From positions 230,144 to 294,143 of the forward strand of contig NZ_LNJZ01000005.1 in the NCBI RefSeq assembly GCF_002866065.1: a stretch of 64,000 nucleotides of DNA. The letters run 5' to 3'. Source of the stretch: Thiopseudomonas denitrificans. Lineage in GTDB: Bacteria > Pseudomonadota > Gammaproteobacteria > Pseudomonadales > Pseudomonadaceae. Below are positions 25,885 to 37,039 of this stretch, in pieces. The translations under genes were made by a program, and so were the position numbers. Each line of letters begins with the position of its first letter. Positions within the stretch are counted from its first letter, which is position 1. A model generated the notes under the pieces. It had not been told where the DNA came from. It saw only the letters and a list, made by a program, of their open reading frames with translations, and did no database searches.

Positions 25885-26544
25885 TCAGTCTGGGGGAGTG
25901 GAGCTGAACGGCTGTCCGCCGGACGGCAGGACAGTACCATCAAGGACAACGGTACCGGCTTCGAGTTGCAGGCGGCCGTCAACAAACCACTGGGCGGCCA
26001 GCGGGTAGATGCGGTGTTCCAGCTGGTGCACTCTCTGTGCCAGGTTCTCGGCGCTGTCACCGGGCAGGATAGGGGTACGGGCCTGGATGATGACCGGGCC
26101 GCCATCCAGCTCGGAGGTGACGAAGTGCACGCTGCAGCCATGCTCTGTATCGCCGGCATCCAGTGCGCGCTGATGGGTATCCAGCCCCTTGTATTTGGGC
26201 AACAGCGAGGGGTGGATGTTGAACAGGCGGCCGATGTAGCGATCGGTGAACTCCGGCGTCAGGATGCGCATGAAACCGGCCAGGACCACCAGGTCGGGCT
26301 GATAGCGGTTGATCACTTCGGCCAGCGCCCGGTCAAAGCTGGGCCGGTCCGGATAGTCGCGATGTGACAGCACATGGGCCGGTACGCCGGCGGCTTTAGC
26401 CCGCTCAAGACCATAGGCATCGGCCCGGTTGCTGATGACGGCACTGATCCGTGCCCGTTCGGGCTGGTCGGCGAAGTGGTCCAGCAGCGCCTGCAGGTTG
26501 CTGCCGGAGCCGGAGATCAGCACGACAATGGATTTGGCCGGCAT
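25885..26544 (-). CDS. purN: Phosphoribosylglycinamide formyltransferase PurN
   Basis: Transfers a formyl group from 10-formyl-THF to GAR, step three of purine synthesis. 219 aa. The N-terminus IVVLISGSGSNLQALLDHF binds phosphate. The folate loop and catalytic residues are in LAGFMRILTPEF (about 87), NIHPSLLPKYKGLDTHQRAL (about 108, with catalytic Asn and His) and HFVTSELDGGPVI (about 137, catalytic Asp). The gene starts two bases after the purM stop, so the pair is surely one operon. Confidence 0.96.
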   Translation of the reverse strand: MPAKSIVVLISGSGSNLQALLDHFADQPERARISAVISNRADAYGLERAKAAGVPAHVLSHRDYPDRPSFDRALAEVINRYQPDLVVLAGFMRILTPEFTDRYIGRLFNIHPSLLPKYKGLDTHQRALDAGDTEHGCSVHFVTSELDGGPVIIQARTPILPGDSAENLAQRVHQLEHRIYPLAAQWFVDGRLQLEAGTVVLDGTVLPSGGQPFSSTPPD

Positions 26545-26546
26545 GC

Positions 26547-27608
26547 TCAGTGCTGCTTGAGGTTGTTCAGGACGATCGCCGGGGCATCAGCTGCGGCTGC
26601 ATTGATCTGGCCGATCACCCAGGGTTGTTCGCCGCTGGCTTGCAGGTGCTCCAGTACGCGCTGCTGGTCTTCGGCGGCAACACAGATGATCATGCCGACG
26701 CCGCAGTTGAGCACGCGGTGCATTTCGGTTTCGTCAACGTTGCCCTGTTCCTGCAGCCAGTCGAAAATCGCCGGACGCTGCCAGCTGGCCACATCCACCA
26801 CTGCCTGGGCGTTGGCCGGCAGCACACGGGGAATGTTCTCCAGCAGGCCGCCACCGGTGATATGGGAAATGGCCTTGACCGCACCGGTCTCGCGGATCAG
26901 CTTGAGCACCGGCTTGACGTAGATGCGGGTCGGCTCCAGCAGTAGTTCGACCAGCGGCTTGCCGTCTACCTGTGTGCTATTGATGTCGGCGCCGGCCACC
27001 TCGATGATCTTGCGTACCAGCGAGTAGCCGTTCGAGTGCGGGCCGGACGAGGGCAGGGCGATCAGCACGTCGCCGGCAGCGACCTTGCTGCCGTCGATGA
27101 TGTCGGCCTTTTCCACCACGCCGACGCAGAAACCGGCCAGGTCGTAGTCTTCGCCTTCATACATGCCGGGCATTTCCGCGGTTTCACCGCCCACCAGCGC
27201 ACAACCGGCCTGCTCGCAGCCTTCACCAATACCGGTGACCACGTCTGCGGCGACATCCACGTTGAGCTTGCCGGTAGCGTAGTAGTCGAGGAAAAACAGC
27301 GGCTCGGCACCGCAGACCACCAGGTCGTTGACGCACATGGCGACCAGGTCGATGCCGATTTTCTCGTGGCGATTGAGGTCGATGGCCAGGCGCAGCTTGG
27401 TGCCGACACCGTCAGTGCCGGAGACCAGCACCGGCTGCTTGTAACCGGCAGGGATTTCACACAGGGCACCAAAACCGCCCAGCCCGCCCAGCACTTCGGG
27501 GCGGGCGGTACGCTTGGCCACGTGCTTGATGCGCTGGACCAGGGCTTCACCGGCGTCGATGTCGACACCGGCGTCTTTGTAGCTCAGGGAGGGTTTTTGA
27601 GTGCTCAT
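26547..27608 (-). CDS. purM: Phosphoribosylformylglycinamidine cyclo-ligase PurM
   Basis: AIR synthetase, step five of purine synthesis. 353 aa, the normal length. Conserved blocks: [16 protein letters not shown] at the N-terminus, [22 protein letters not shown] (about 66), [25 protein letters not shown] (about 94), [10 protein letters not shown] (about 142), and [16 protein letters not shown] (about 250). It stands upstream of purN. The next gene on the same strand is 62 bp upstream and belongs to the holC-pepA cluster, an arrangement not found in P. aeruginosa. Confidence 0.96.
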   Translation of the reverse strand: MSTQKPSLSYKDAGVDIDAGEALVQRIKHVAKRTARPEVLGGLGGFGALCEIPAGYKQPVLVSGTDGVGTKLRLAIDLNRHEKIGIDLVAMCVNDLVVCGAEPLFFLDYYATGKLNVDVAADVVTGIGEGCEQAGCALVGGETAEMPGMYEGEDYDLAGFCVGVVEKADIIDGSKVAAGDVLIALPSSGPHSNGYSLVRKIIEVAGADINSTQVDGKPLVELLLEPTRIYVKPVLKLIRETGAVKAISHITGGGLLENIPRVLPANAQAVVDVASWQRPAIFDWLQEQGNVDETEMHRVLNCGVGMIICVAAEDQQRVLEHLQASGEQPWVIGQINAAAADAPAIVLNNLKQH

Positions 27609-27670
27609 GCGGGAACCTTGCCGTAGGAAAAACAGAAAGGCGCAATTTTAGCAGGCTTGGCTGCAAGGGG

Positions 27671-28000
27671 CTACGGCGGGAAGGGATTGTCCTGTGATTG
27701 CGACAGGTGCAGCTGCTCCTGCTCGCGGATCAGTTGTTGCAGGTGCTGGTGCAGGCGTTTTTCCAGCTCGGCGGTGATTTGCGGGGTAAAGTCGCGGATG
27801 ATCTCCTGCAGCAGGCTTTCTGCTTGCTGCATCAGCAGCGGGCGCAGGCTGTGCAGGGGGTCGGCAGGCGTGGCCGGTGCGACCACATCCTGCAGCAGGG
27901 GAATGGCGCCGAGGTCACAGGCAGGGTCCGCCAGCATGTCGTGCAGGCCGGTCAGTTCGGCCAGCAAGTCGGCGGGACGGGAATTGTCGTCAGGCTCCAT
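27671..28000 (-). CDS. Small conserved protein downstream of holC
   Basis: 109-aa protein without a recognised domain, predicted to be largely helical. It has a Gln/Leu-rich C-terminal helix (LLMQQAESLLQEIIRDF through HLQQLIREQEQ) that may be a coiled coil. It follows holC after eight bases. In other Pseudomonas a similar small gene sits between holC and valS; valS is absent here. I assign no function. Confidence 0.65.
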   Translation of the reverse strand: MEPDDNSRPADLLAELTGLHDMLADPACDLGAIPLLQDVVAPATPADPLHSLRPLLMQQAESLLQEIIRDFTPQITAELEKRLHQHLQQLIREQEQLHLSQSQDNPFPP

Positions 28001-28008
28001 GACACACC

Positions 28009-29920
<1,912 letters not shown>

Positions 29921-30005
29921 TCAAGACAAAGGATGCAAGATGCTGGATAATAACAGGCTGTCGCCCATTAATGCATCCCTGCCCGCTGTACACGGAGTGG
30001 ATTCC

Positions 30006-31133
30006 TTGATTGTTTTTCGTTATCTGGCCAGAGAAGTATTCCTGACCCTGAGTGCGGTCAGCGTGGTATTGCTGGTCATCATCATGAGTGGCCGTTTCAT
30101 CAAGTATCTGGCCCAGGCCGCTCAGGGGCTGCTTGACCCGGGCGTACTATTCTTGATCATGGGTTACCGGATTCCCGGCTTCCTGCAGCTGATCCTGCCG
30201 CTTGGTCTGTTCCTTGGCATATTGCTGGCCTATGGCCGGCTCTATCTGGAAAGCGAAATGACGGTGCTGACGGCCACCGGCATGAGCCAGACCCGGTTGC
30301 TGGGTTACACGCTGATTCCGGCGACGCTGATTGCACTGCTGGCCGCGCTGCTCAGTTTTTCCCTGACCCCGATGGGTGTGCGCGAGGTGGCGACCATCCT
30401 GCAGGAGCAGGATGCCCTGACCGAGTTCGATACCCTGGTACCGGGCCGTTTCCAGTCGATGAAGGACGGTGTGCGGGTAACCTATGCCGAAGACCTGACT
30501 GGCGGGCGTGAACGCCTGCAGGGCGTGTTCATCAGCGATCTGGGCAAGAACACCCGGGGTGAGGACAACAAGATCACCCTGCTGGCTGCCCCCACCGGGT
30601 ACCAGCAGGTGCTGGAAGACGGCAGCCGCTACCTGGTCCTGGAGGACGGCTACCGCTATGACGGCAATCCCGGCGAAGCCGATTACCGCATGATCAAATA
30701 CGACACCTATGCCGTGCTGCTGCCCAAACCCTCGGTGGTCCTGGCTTCCAGTGACCGCGAAAGCATGCGTACCAGCGAGCTGATGGCGAGTACCCAGCAA
30801 AAAATGCGCACCGAGCTGCAATGGCGGTTGTCGATTCCGCTACTGACTTTTGTAGTTACCCTGCTGGCGGTTCCGCTGTCGCGGGTCAACCCGCGCCAGG
30901 GCCGCTTCCTCAAACTGCTGCCGGCGATTTTCCTCTATATGGCCTACCTGGGGCTGCTGATTGCCAGCCGTGATGCGCTGGACAAGGGCCGCATACCGTC
31001 GGCGCTGGGCATGTGGCCGGTGCACGGCCTGTTCCTGCTGATCGGGCTGGGCCTGATGTACTGGGACAACCTGCGGCTGTTGCTGGCGCGCCGGGGTTCG
31101 GCCAGCCGGCTGAAGGAGGCGCAACATGCGTAA
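30006..31133 (+). CDS. lptF: LPS export ABC permease LptF
   Basis: Inner-membrane permease that with LptG and LptB extracts LPS for transport to the outer membrane. 375 aa with three N-terminal TM helices, a periplasmic beta-jellyroll domain (about residues 120-270) and three C-terminal helices. I chose the TTG at 30006, which has ACGGAG eight bases upstream and gives the canonical MIVFRYLAREV start; the in-frame ATG at 29940 would add 22 unusual residues. The last eight bases overlap lptG. Confidence 0.93.
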   Translation: MIVFRYLAREVFLTLSAVSVVLLVIIMSGRFIKYLAQAAQGLLDPGVLFLIMGYRIPGFLQLILPLGLFLGILLAYGRLYLESEMTVLTATGMSQTRLLGYTLIPATLIALLAALLSFSLTPMGVREVATILQEQDALTEFDTLVPGRFQSMKDGVRVTYAEDLTGGRERLQGVFISDLGKNTRGEDNKITLLAAPTGYQQVLEDGSRYLVLEDGYRYDGNPGEADYRMIKYDTYAVLLPKPSVVLASSDRESMRTSELMASTQQKMRTELQWRLSIPLLTFVVTLLAVPLSRVNPRQGRFLKLLPAIFLYMAYLGLLIASRDALDKGRIPSALGMWPVHGLFLLIGLGLMYWDNLRLLLARRGSASRLKEAQHA

Positions 31134-32190
31134 GCTGGACCTGTATATCGGCACCACCGTGCTCTGGTCGATTGTTGCCGTGCTGCTGGTGATCACCGGA
31201 CTGGCGGTGCTGTTTGCCTTCATTGACCAGCTGGGTGACCTGGAAGGCGGTTATACGCTGAAGGAAGCGCTGATTTATGTAGCTCTGACCACGCCTCGGC
31301 GGCTGTATGACGTGCTGCCGATGTCAGCGTTGATCGGTTGTCTGGTCGGGCTTGGCAGCCTGGCCAGCAGCAGCGAGCTGACCGTGATGCGGGCTGCCGG
31401 TGTATCGCTGACGCGGATTGTCTGGGCGGTGATGAAACCGCTGCTGTTGCTGATGGCGCTGGGGCTGGTGATTGCCGAATACGTGGCACCCTGGAGCGAG
31501 GTGCAGGCGCAGGCACGCCGCTCGCTGATCCAGGCCGAGGGCAAGACGCAAAGCTCGAAGCACGGCATGTGGCATCGTCAGGGCCACGAGTATATCCACA
31601 TCAACTCGGTGCAGCCCGATGGCCGGCTGATTGGCGTCACCCGTTACGAGTTTGATGACGAGCGCCAGCTGGTGCGTTCCAGCTTCGCCCGTGAGGCCCG
31701 CTTCGTAGATGACGGCCAGTGGCTGCTCAAGCGCGTGGCGGCAACCCGCCTGTTCGAGCGTCACAGCGAGGTTGAGCAGCTGGCCGAGGAGCGCTGGAAC
31801 ATAGCCCTGACGCCGCGGCTGCTCAATACCGTGGTGATGGAGCCGGATGCGCTGCCGATTTCCGGTCTGTGGAGCTATGGCCGTTATCTGGCCGACCAGG
31901 GCCTGAGTGCCGGGCGTTACTGGCTGGCGTTTTGGGAGAAGCTGTTGCAACCGGTGGTGACCGGGGTGCTGGTGCTGATGGCGATTTCCTTCATTTTCGG
32001 CCCGTTGCGTTCGGTGACGCTGGGCCAGCGGCTGTTCACCGGTGTGGTGGTGGGTTTTGTCTTCCGCATCGTACAGGACCTGCTGGGGCCGGCCAGCCTG
32101 GTGTTCGGTTTTGCGCCGCTGGTGGCGGTGCTGGTGCCGGCGGCGGTGTGTGCCGTGATCGGGCTTTGGTTGTTGCGGCGGGCAGGCTAA
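31126..32190 (+). CDS. lptG: LPS export ABC permease LptG
   Basis: Partner of LptF in the LptB2FG complex, 354 aa with six TM segments. Typical features: MRKLDLYIGTTVLWSIV at the start, the GSLASSSELTVMRAAGVS coupling segment (about 80-97), a periplasmic domain, and the FGPLRSVTLGQRLFTGVVVGF block near residue 290. It overlaps lptF and forms a two-gene operon. No clear terminator follows; a REP palindrome lies 120 bases downstream. Confidence 0.94.
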   Translation: MRKLDLYIGTTVLWSIVAVLLVITGLAVLFAFIDQLGDLEGGYTLKEALIYVALTTPRRLYDVLPMSALIGCLVGLGSLASSSELTVMRAAGVSLTRIVWAVMKPLLLLMALGLVIAEYVAPWSEVQAQARRSLIQAEGKTQSSKHGMWHRQGHEYIHINSVQPDGRLIGVTRYEFDDERQLVRSSFAREARFVDDGQWLLKRVAATRLFERHSEVEQLAEERWNIALTPRLLNTVVMEPDALPISGLWSYGRYLADQGLSAGRYWLAFWEKLLQPVVTGVLVLMAISFIFGPLRSVTLGQRLFTGVVVGFVFRIVQDLLGPASLVFGFAPLVAVLVPAAVCAVIGLWLLRRAG

Positions 32191-32309
32191 GAGTTTTTTG
32201 TTTGCCTGTGGTGTCGCGTGCCGTGTGAGTCCTGCGCAAAGCTGACGCTGACGCTGCCACAGCCTGCGGCCATGGCGCTGATGCTTTAATTTACGGTATG
32301 GCGTGTAAT

Positions 32310-32327
32310 GTGCGAATGAATTCGCAC
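32310..32327. repeat. REP palindrome
   Basis: GTGCGAATGAATTCGCAC is a perfect palindrome apart from its centre. It belongs to the same REP class as the copies around the RAYT gene at 60269-60924. It lies between lptG and zapE. Confidence 0.8.
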
Positions 32328-32420
32328 CCGAAGGACCCCGGCAGCAAACGGCTGCAGTTGCCAAACAAAAACCTGCTGGTTAAAGTGGCTCCCCCTGATT
32401 TTTTGCTTAAGAACACTTAG

Positions 32421-33521
32421 ATGACTCCTCTCGAACGCTATCAGCAAGACTTGCAACGTCCGGACTTCTTTCGTGATGCCGCCCAGGAAAATGCGGTGCG
32501 TCACCTGCAGCGCCTCTATGACGACCTGCTGAGGGTCGAGCCGCCGCAAAAGAAGAGCGCGCTGGCCCGCATGCTGGGACGCAAGGAAACGGCAGCACCG
32601 GTCAAGGGGTTGTATTTCTGGGGCGGAGTCGGGCGTGGCAAGACCTATCTGGTCGATACCTTTTTCGATGCCCTGCCATTCGAAGACAAGATGCGCACCC
32701 ACTTCCACCGTTTCATGAAGCGGGTGCATGAAGAGCTGCGCAAGCTGGCCGGCGAGAAGAACCCGCTGACCACCATTGCCCGCCGCTTTGCCAACGAGGC
32801 GCGGGTGATCTGCTTTGACGAGTTTTTCGTTACCGACATCACCGATGCCATGATTCTGGGCGGACTGTTCGAAGAGCTGTTCAGAAATGGCGTGACGCTG
32901 GTCGCCACCTCCAACATAGTGCCGGACGGTCTGTACAAGGATGGCCTGCAGCGCGCCCGCTTTTTGCCGGCCATCGCCCTGATCAAGGAACACACCGAAG
33001 TGGTCAACGTCGACAGCGGCATCGACTACCGCCTGCGTGCGCTGGAGCAGGCCGAGCTGTACCACTGGCCATTGTCGCCGGAAGTGGACGCCAAGCTGGA
33101 CCAAAGCTTCCGCAGCCTGCTGCTGGAAAACTGCAAGATTCTGGAAAACGAGACCCTGATCGTCGAGAATCGCGAGATCGTCGCACGCAAGATCGGCAAT
33201 GATGTTGCCTGGTTCGATTTTCGCGCCATCTGTGACGGGCCGCGCAGCCAGAACGACTACATCGAGCTGGGCAAGATCTACAGCGCGGTGATCCTGTCCG
33301 GCGTCGAGCAGATGGACAGCTACAAGGAAGACGTGGCGCGGCGCTTCATCAACCTGGTGGACGAATTCTATGACCGCAACGTCAAGCTGATCATTTCCGC
33401 CGAGGTGGAGCTGAAAGACCTCTATACCGGCAACCGTCTGCAGTTCGAGTTCCAGCGCACCCTCAGCCGTTTGCTGGAAATGCAGTCGCACGAGTTTTTG
33501 GCGCGGCCGCACAAGCCGTAG
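32421..33521 (+). CDS. zapE: Cell division ATPase ZapE
   Basis: AFG1-like AAA+ ATPase reported to act on the FtsZ ring under stress. 366 aa. Walker A is in YFWGGVGRGKTYLVDTFF (about residues 72-90) and Walker B in VICFDEFFVTDITDAMILGGL (about 130). The sensor/arginine region is TLVATSNIVPDGLYKDGLQRARFLPAI. The ribosome site before the ATG at 32421 is weak, but length and N-terminus fit. It is a single gene; a 291-bp gap without a visible feature follows. Confidence 0.93.
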   Translation: MTPLERYQQDLQRPDFFRDAAQENAVRHLQRLYDDLLRVEPPQKKSALARMLGRKETAAPVKGLYFWGGVGRGKTYLVDTFFDALPFEDKMRTHFHRFMKRVHEELRKLAGEKNPLTTIARRFANEARVICFDEFFVTDITDAMILGGLFEELFRNGVTLVATSNIVPDGLYKDGLQRARFLPAIALIKEHTEVVNVDSGIDYRLRALEQAELYHWPLSPEVDAKLDQSFRSLLLENCKILENETLIVENREIVARKIGNDVAWFDFRAICDGPRSQNDYIELGKIYSAVILSGVEQMDSYKEDVARRFINLVDEFYDRNVKLIISAEVELKDLYTGNRLQFEFQRTLSRLLEMQSHEFLARPHKP

Positions 33522-33812
33522 TTACAGGGTTTTTGCACTGCGGTTGCGGGCAGGCCATAGCACTCCCGGCAGGCTGCGCTGGTTCGGCCTGCGGCCAAAC
33601 CGCTAAATGCCTGCAGGAGCCCTCCGGCCTGTCCAGGCCCACCTTGTGCGGGGTGGAGGAATTTGGCCCGCCATTGGCGGGCTGCTGTCGCGTGCAGCGT
33701 TTCGGGCGCAGCGCATTGGTAGGGCGTATGCTTGTATAACTTCGTACGCAACGACGAAACAGGCTTCATCCATTCTGCGAATCATTTTTCAGGCTAACCA
33801 AAGGACATCACC

Positions 33813-34655
33813 ATGGCCAATATTGGCGTAATCAATCAACTGACCATTTTGCGTCATGTGGATTTTGGCCTCTATCTGGATGGTGGCGACAGCGGCGAGA
33901 TCCTGCTGCCGCGCCGGGAAATACCCAAAGACGCCGATACCAGTGTCGGCAGCCAGCTGGATGTGTTCATCTATCACGACAGCGAAGACCGTTTGGTGGC
34001 CACCGGGCGCAAGCCTCGGGCGATGCTGGGCCAGTTTGCCGCCCTGCGCGTGGTGGATATCAACCGCACTGGCATCTTTCTTGACTGGGGGCTGACCAAG
34101 GACTTGTTCATGCCGCACTCGGAAGAGAAACGCCCGCTGCAAACCGGTGATACCGTGCTGGTGCATGTCTATCAGGACGTACATACCGGGCGTCTGCTGG
34201 CCTCGGCGCAGCTGGACCGCTTCGCCAGCAGTGATGCCGCTGACAGTGGCTATACCGTCAACCAGCCGGTCAGCCTGTGGGTGGCCGAGCGCAATGAACA
34301 TGGTTACCTGTGTCTGGTCAACGAGACGTATCTTGGTTTGCTGCATCACCACGAGGTGTTCAAACCGGTCAAGATCGGGCAGGGCATGCCGGGCTATGTG
34401 CGTGAGTTGCGCCCGGACGGTCGTCTGAGTCTCAGCCTGCAGATGCAGGGTCAGGCGGTACGTGATGAGCTGTCAGAGCGCATTCTGGCCGAACTGGAGG
34501 CGCGTGGTGGTGTGCTGGAGTTGAGCGACAAGAGCACGGCCGAGGCCATCGCTGCCGTGTTTGGCGTGAGCAAGGGCAACTACAAGAAGGCCACTGGCGG
34601 GTTGTTCAAGCAGGGCCTGATCGAGATCGAACCGCAGCAGATCCGGCTTAAATAG
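33813..34655 (+). CDS. CvfB family S1-like RNA-binding protein
   Basis: 280-aa protein of the CvfB/YitL family: three S1-like RNA-binding beta-barrels followed by a winged-helix domain. Visible blocks are LTILRHVDFGLYLDGGDSGEILLP (S1-1, about 8-31), NRTGIFLDWGLTKDLFMP (S1-2, about 82), and GQGMPGYVRELRPDGRLSLSL (S1-3, about 190). The C-terminal winged helix reads STAEAIAAVFGVSKGNYKKATGGLFKQGLI. AAAGGA precedes the ATG. The family is linked to virulence regulation in Staphylococcus; the RNA target here is unknown. Confidence 0.88.
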   Translation: MANIGVINQLTILRHVDFGLYLDGGDSGEILLPRREIPKDADTSVGSQLDVFIYHDSEDRLVATGRKPRAMLGQFAALRVVDINRTGIFLDWGLTKDLFMPHSEEKRPLQTGDTVLVHVYQDVHTGRLLASAQLDRFASSDAADSGYTVNQPVSLWVAERNEHGYLCLVNETYLGLLHHHEVFKPVKIGQGMPGYVRELRPDGRLSLSLQMQGQAVRDELSERILAELEARGGVLELSDKSTAEAIAAVFGVSKGNYKKATGGLFKQGLIEIEPQQIRLK

Positions 34656-34740
34656 CGGAGCGTTGGCCGTACTTGTCGCTGTCGCTAGGGGCTTCGTGCA
34701 TGCTGCAGGCCCGAGTCCATCCGTTTGAAGGCTGTTTATT

Positions 34741-34764
34741 GTGCGAATGAACCTGGACCTACAG
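34741..34764. repeat. Degenerate REP half-element
   Basis: GTGCGAATGAAC followed by CTGGACCTACAG keeps one arm and the conserved (C)CTACAG flank of the REP element seen elsewhere in the window. The second arm is decayed. It lies between cvfB and the convergent hydrolase. Confidence 0.5.
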
Positions 34765-34777
34765 GCTGGCCCTGTTT

Positions 34778-35662
34778 TCATGAATCGGGTTGCGGATCGG
34801 GCGGCACGGCATGGAATGCGTCCAGTTGTGCAAGGATATCCTGCCAGATGAGCTGGTAGCTGCGGCGAAAATAGCCGAAGTGGCCGACTTTGTTACCGGG
34901 CATGTCGGCCGCACGGTAACGGGTGAAGGTGATCGGCTGGCTGCTGTGAATGTGCTTCCATAGATTGGCCAGATTTTTCTCGGTGGAGATTTCATCGTCA
35001 TCCGCGGTGATGACATGAACCGGAAACCGGTAGTGGTGGAAATAGGGATCACCCGGATAAGCGGCAATAACTTCCGGATCGAAAAGAAAGTCCTTTTTGC
35101 CGCACCAGTAGCCCCATTCCCGCGCCAGTTGTGGCGGCAGATCTTCCATCAGTCCCAGGGATTTCGCCTTGACGTAGCCGAACAGTGCGCTGGACAGCGG
35201 TGCAATCAGTTTGAAGAACAGCAGGGCCTTGAACCGGTAGACCGGTGGCATGTTCCAGAAGTAGCCGGTGGACGAGGCGACCGCAACCAGCCCGCGCAGC
35301 TGGTTACAGTTGGCTGCAAAGCCCAGCTGCTGCCCGCCCGCGCTATGAGCCACGCAATACAACGGCAAGCCGGCAAACAGCTCGCCAGCCTTGTCGAGTG
35401 CCGCCGGAATGTCGAGGCGGCCAATATCGGAAAAACGGATTTTACTGCCGGCCAGACGTTCGTTGCGTGACTCGCAAAAGCCACGGTAATTCCACAGCAT
35501 CACACTGTAGCCGTGTTCGGCGAGAAATTCGGCGAAGGGAGCATAAAAACCGGTCCAGGTGGCTGTGCCGGGGTTGAGCAGCACAGCCGCTTTCGGGTTT
35601 TTCGCCGGGAAGACACGGCCTTTCAGCAGGGTGCCATCCTGTGCGTTGAATTCTATGTTCAT
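34778..35662 (-). CDS. Alpha/beta hydrolase of unknown substrate
   Basis: 294-aa alpha/beta hydrolase similar to predicted hydrolases of the COG4757 type. Oxyanion-hole region VLLNPGTATWTGFYAPFA (about 29-46), WNYRGFCES (about 57), and nucleophile Ser in VAHSAGGQQLGF (about 104). The acid lies in VITADDDEIST (about 218) and the base in KVGHFGYFRRSYQ (about 258). There is no signal peptide. The substrate cannot be judged. It has its own transcription unit, convergent with cvfB and divergent from the ABC exporter genes. Confidence 0.8.
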   Translation of the reverse strand: MNIEFNAQDGTLLKGRVFPAKNPKAAVLLNPGTATWTGFYAPFAEFLAEHGYSVMLWNYRGFCESRNERLAGSKIRFSDIGRLDIPAALDKAGELFAGLPLYCVAHSAGGQQLGFAANCNQLRGLVAVASSTGYFWNMPPVYRFKALLFFKLIAPLSSALFGYVKAKSLGLMEDLPPQLAREWGYWCGKKDFLFDPEVIAAYPGDPYFHHYRFPVHVITADDDEISTEKNLANLWKHIHSSQPITFTRYRAADMPGNKVGHFGYFRRSYQLIWQDILAQLDAFHAVPPDPQPDS

Positions 35663-35872
35663 TGTTGTTGTTATCCGGATGTTGCGTGTTGCGCGATGTT
35701 AGCAGCTTGATGTGCCTGTTTCTAATGCAGAACCGGATCGTCATAAAGGGACCGGCGATCGCATCTGTCATCGCCGGGAATTGCGTCATGCACAAGCCCG
35801 GCAAAGGCAGCCCGTGATCCGCCGCTTTTTGTTAGACTGCACACCTTTTACTGCAATTGAATATGGCGGTCG

Positions 35873-37039
35873 ATGATGCGGCGTGGGTTGATCATTGCTG
35901 GTGTGGTGTTGCTGCTGGTGGTACTGGGCCGGGAATACTGGCGCGGCGTCGAAGTGCAGGCTCTGGAACTGCAGTTGCAGCCGTTGCAGCAGTGGGTGGT
36001 AGCCAGTGGCCAGGTACGCAACCAGTCACTGGCGCGCATCGGCAGCGAAATCACCGGTACCGTGGCCCGGCGTTATGTGCGCGAAGGGGACCAGGTGCAG
36101 GCGGGCGACCCGCTGATCAGCCTGCGCCGCGACGAGCTGCAGGCCCAGTACGAACAGGCGCAAACCGCGCTGGTGCAGTTGAACAGCCAGCTGTATCCGC
36201 AAGCCCGGCAAAGCGCGCAGGAAGCACGTCTGGCCTGGCAGCAGGCCGTGCGTGAAGCCGAACGCCGCAAGACGCTGGCCGGGCAGGGAATGATCTCTGC
36301 CGAACAGGCGGAACAGGCCGCTCATCTGGCGCAAACACGTAAAACGGTATTGGCCCGTGCCGAACTGGCCGAACAGGCACTCCAGCCCGGTGGCAATGAG
36401 GAGCAGCTGCTGCAACAACGCCTGCGCAATGCCCGGGCCAATCTGGACAAGACCGAAATCGTTGCCCCCTTTGCCGGCAAGGTGCAGACCCGTAATGTCG
36501 AGCCGGGCGACCAGGTGCAGCCGGGCAAGGTGCTGCTGGAGATCGCGCGCAGTGACGGCCTGGAAATCATTGCCGCCGTTGATGAAAAACATATTGCGCC
36601 CTTGCAGCTGGGCCAGCAGGCGGTGGTGATTGCCGATGCCTGGCCCGGGCATGAGTTGCCGGCGAGTATCAGCTTCATGGCTCCGGCGGTGGACGAAAGC
36701 AGCGGCACACTGGATGTGCATTTGCAGGTCGAAGACGGCGAACAGTTGTTGCGGCTGGGCATGACCGTGTCCGTCACCGTATACACCGCCCGCAAGGAAC
36801 GGGCGCTGGTGGTGCCGCGTGACTATCTGCAGCATGACAGGAACGGCTGGTATGTGCTGATACTGCAGGACATGCAGGCCGAGCGCCGCCCGGTGCAACC
36901 GGGATTGCAGGCAGGCACGCAGGTGGAGCTGGCCAGTGGCGTGCAGGAGGGTGATTTGTTGCTGTTGCCCGAAGCCGTGCCAAAGAAAAATCGCCGCTTG
37001 CGCCTCGCGCAAATGCCGGACAGTGGAGCAGGGCAATAA
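35873..37039 (+). CDS. Periplasmic adaptor (HlyD/MacA/DevB-like) of an ABC exporter
   Basis: 388-aa membrane fusion protein. N-terminal membrane anchor (about residues 5-21), lipoyl/biotinyl-like halves around IGSEITGTVARRYVREGDQVQAGD (about 55-80) and EIVAPFAGKVQTRNVEPGDQV (about 197-218), with a long alpha-hairpin between (about 85-195, Gln/Ala/Glu-rich). A beta-barrel domain follows and the C-terminus is basic. The stop overlaps the permease start, so the three genes 35873-38941 form one operon in the order adaptor, permease, ATPase, like devBCA. The substrate is unknown. Confidence 0.85.
   Translation: MMRRGLIIAGVVLLLVVLGREYWRGVEVQALELQLQPLQQWVVASGQVRNQSLARIGSEITGTVARRYVREGDQVQAGDPLISLRRDELQAQYEQAQTALVQLNSQLYPQARQSAQEARLAWQQAVREAERRKTLAGQGMISAEQAEQAAHLAQTRKTVLARAELAEQALQPGGNEEQLLQQRLRNARANLDKTEIVAPFAGKVQTRNVEPGDQVQPGKVLLEIARSDGLEIIAAVDEKHIAPLQLGQQAVVIADAWPGHELPASISFMAPAVDESSGTLDVHLQVEDGEQLLRLGMTVSVTVYTARKERALVVPRDYLQHDRNGWYVLILQDMQAERRPVQPGLQAGTQVELASGVQEGDLLLLPEAVPKKNRRLRLAQMPDSGAGQ

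Noticed and set aside
33522-33812. Possible gene or RNA between zapE and cvfB
   Set aside because: Only short frames without ribosome sites and GC-rich imperfect repeats; no terminator or promoter pair that would define an RNA.
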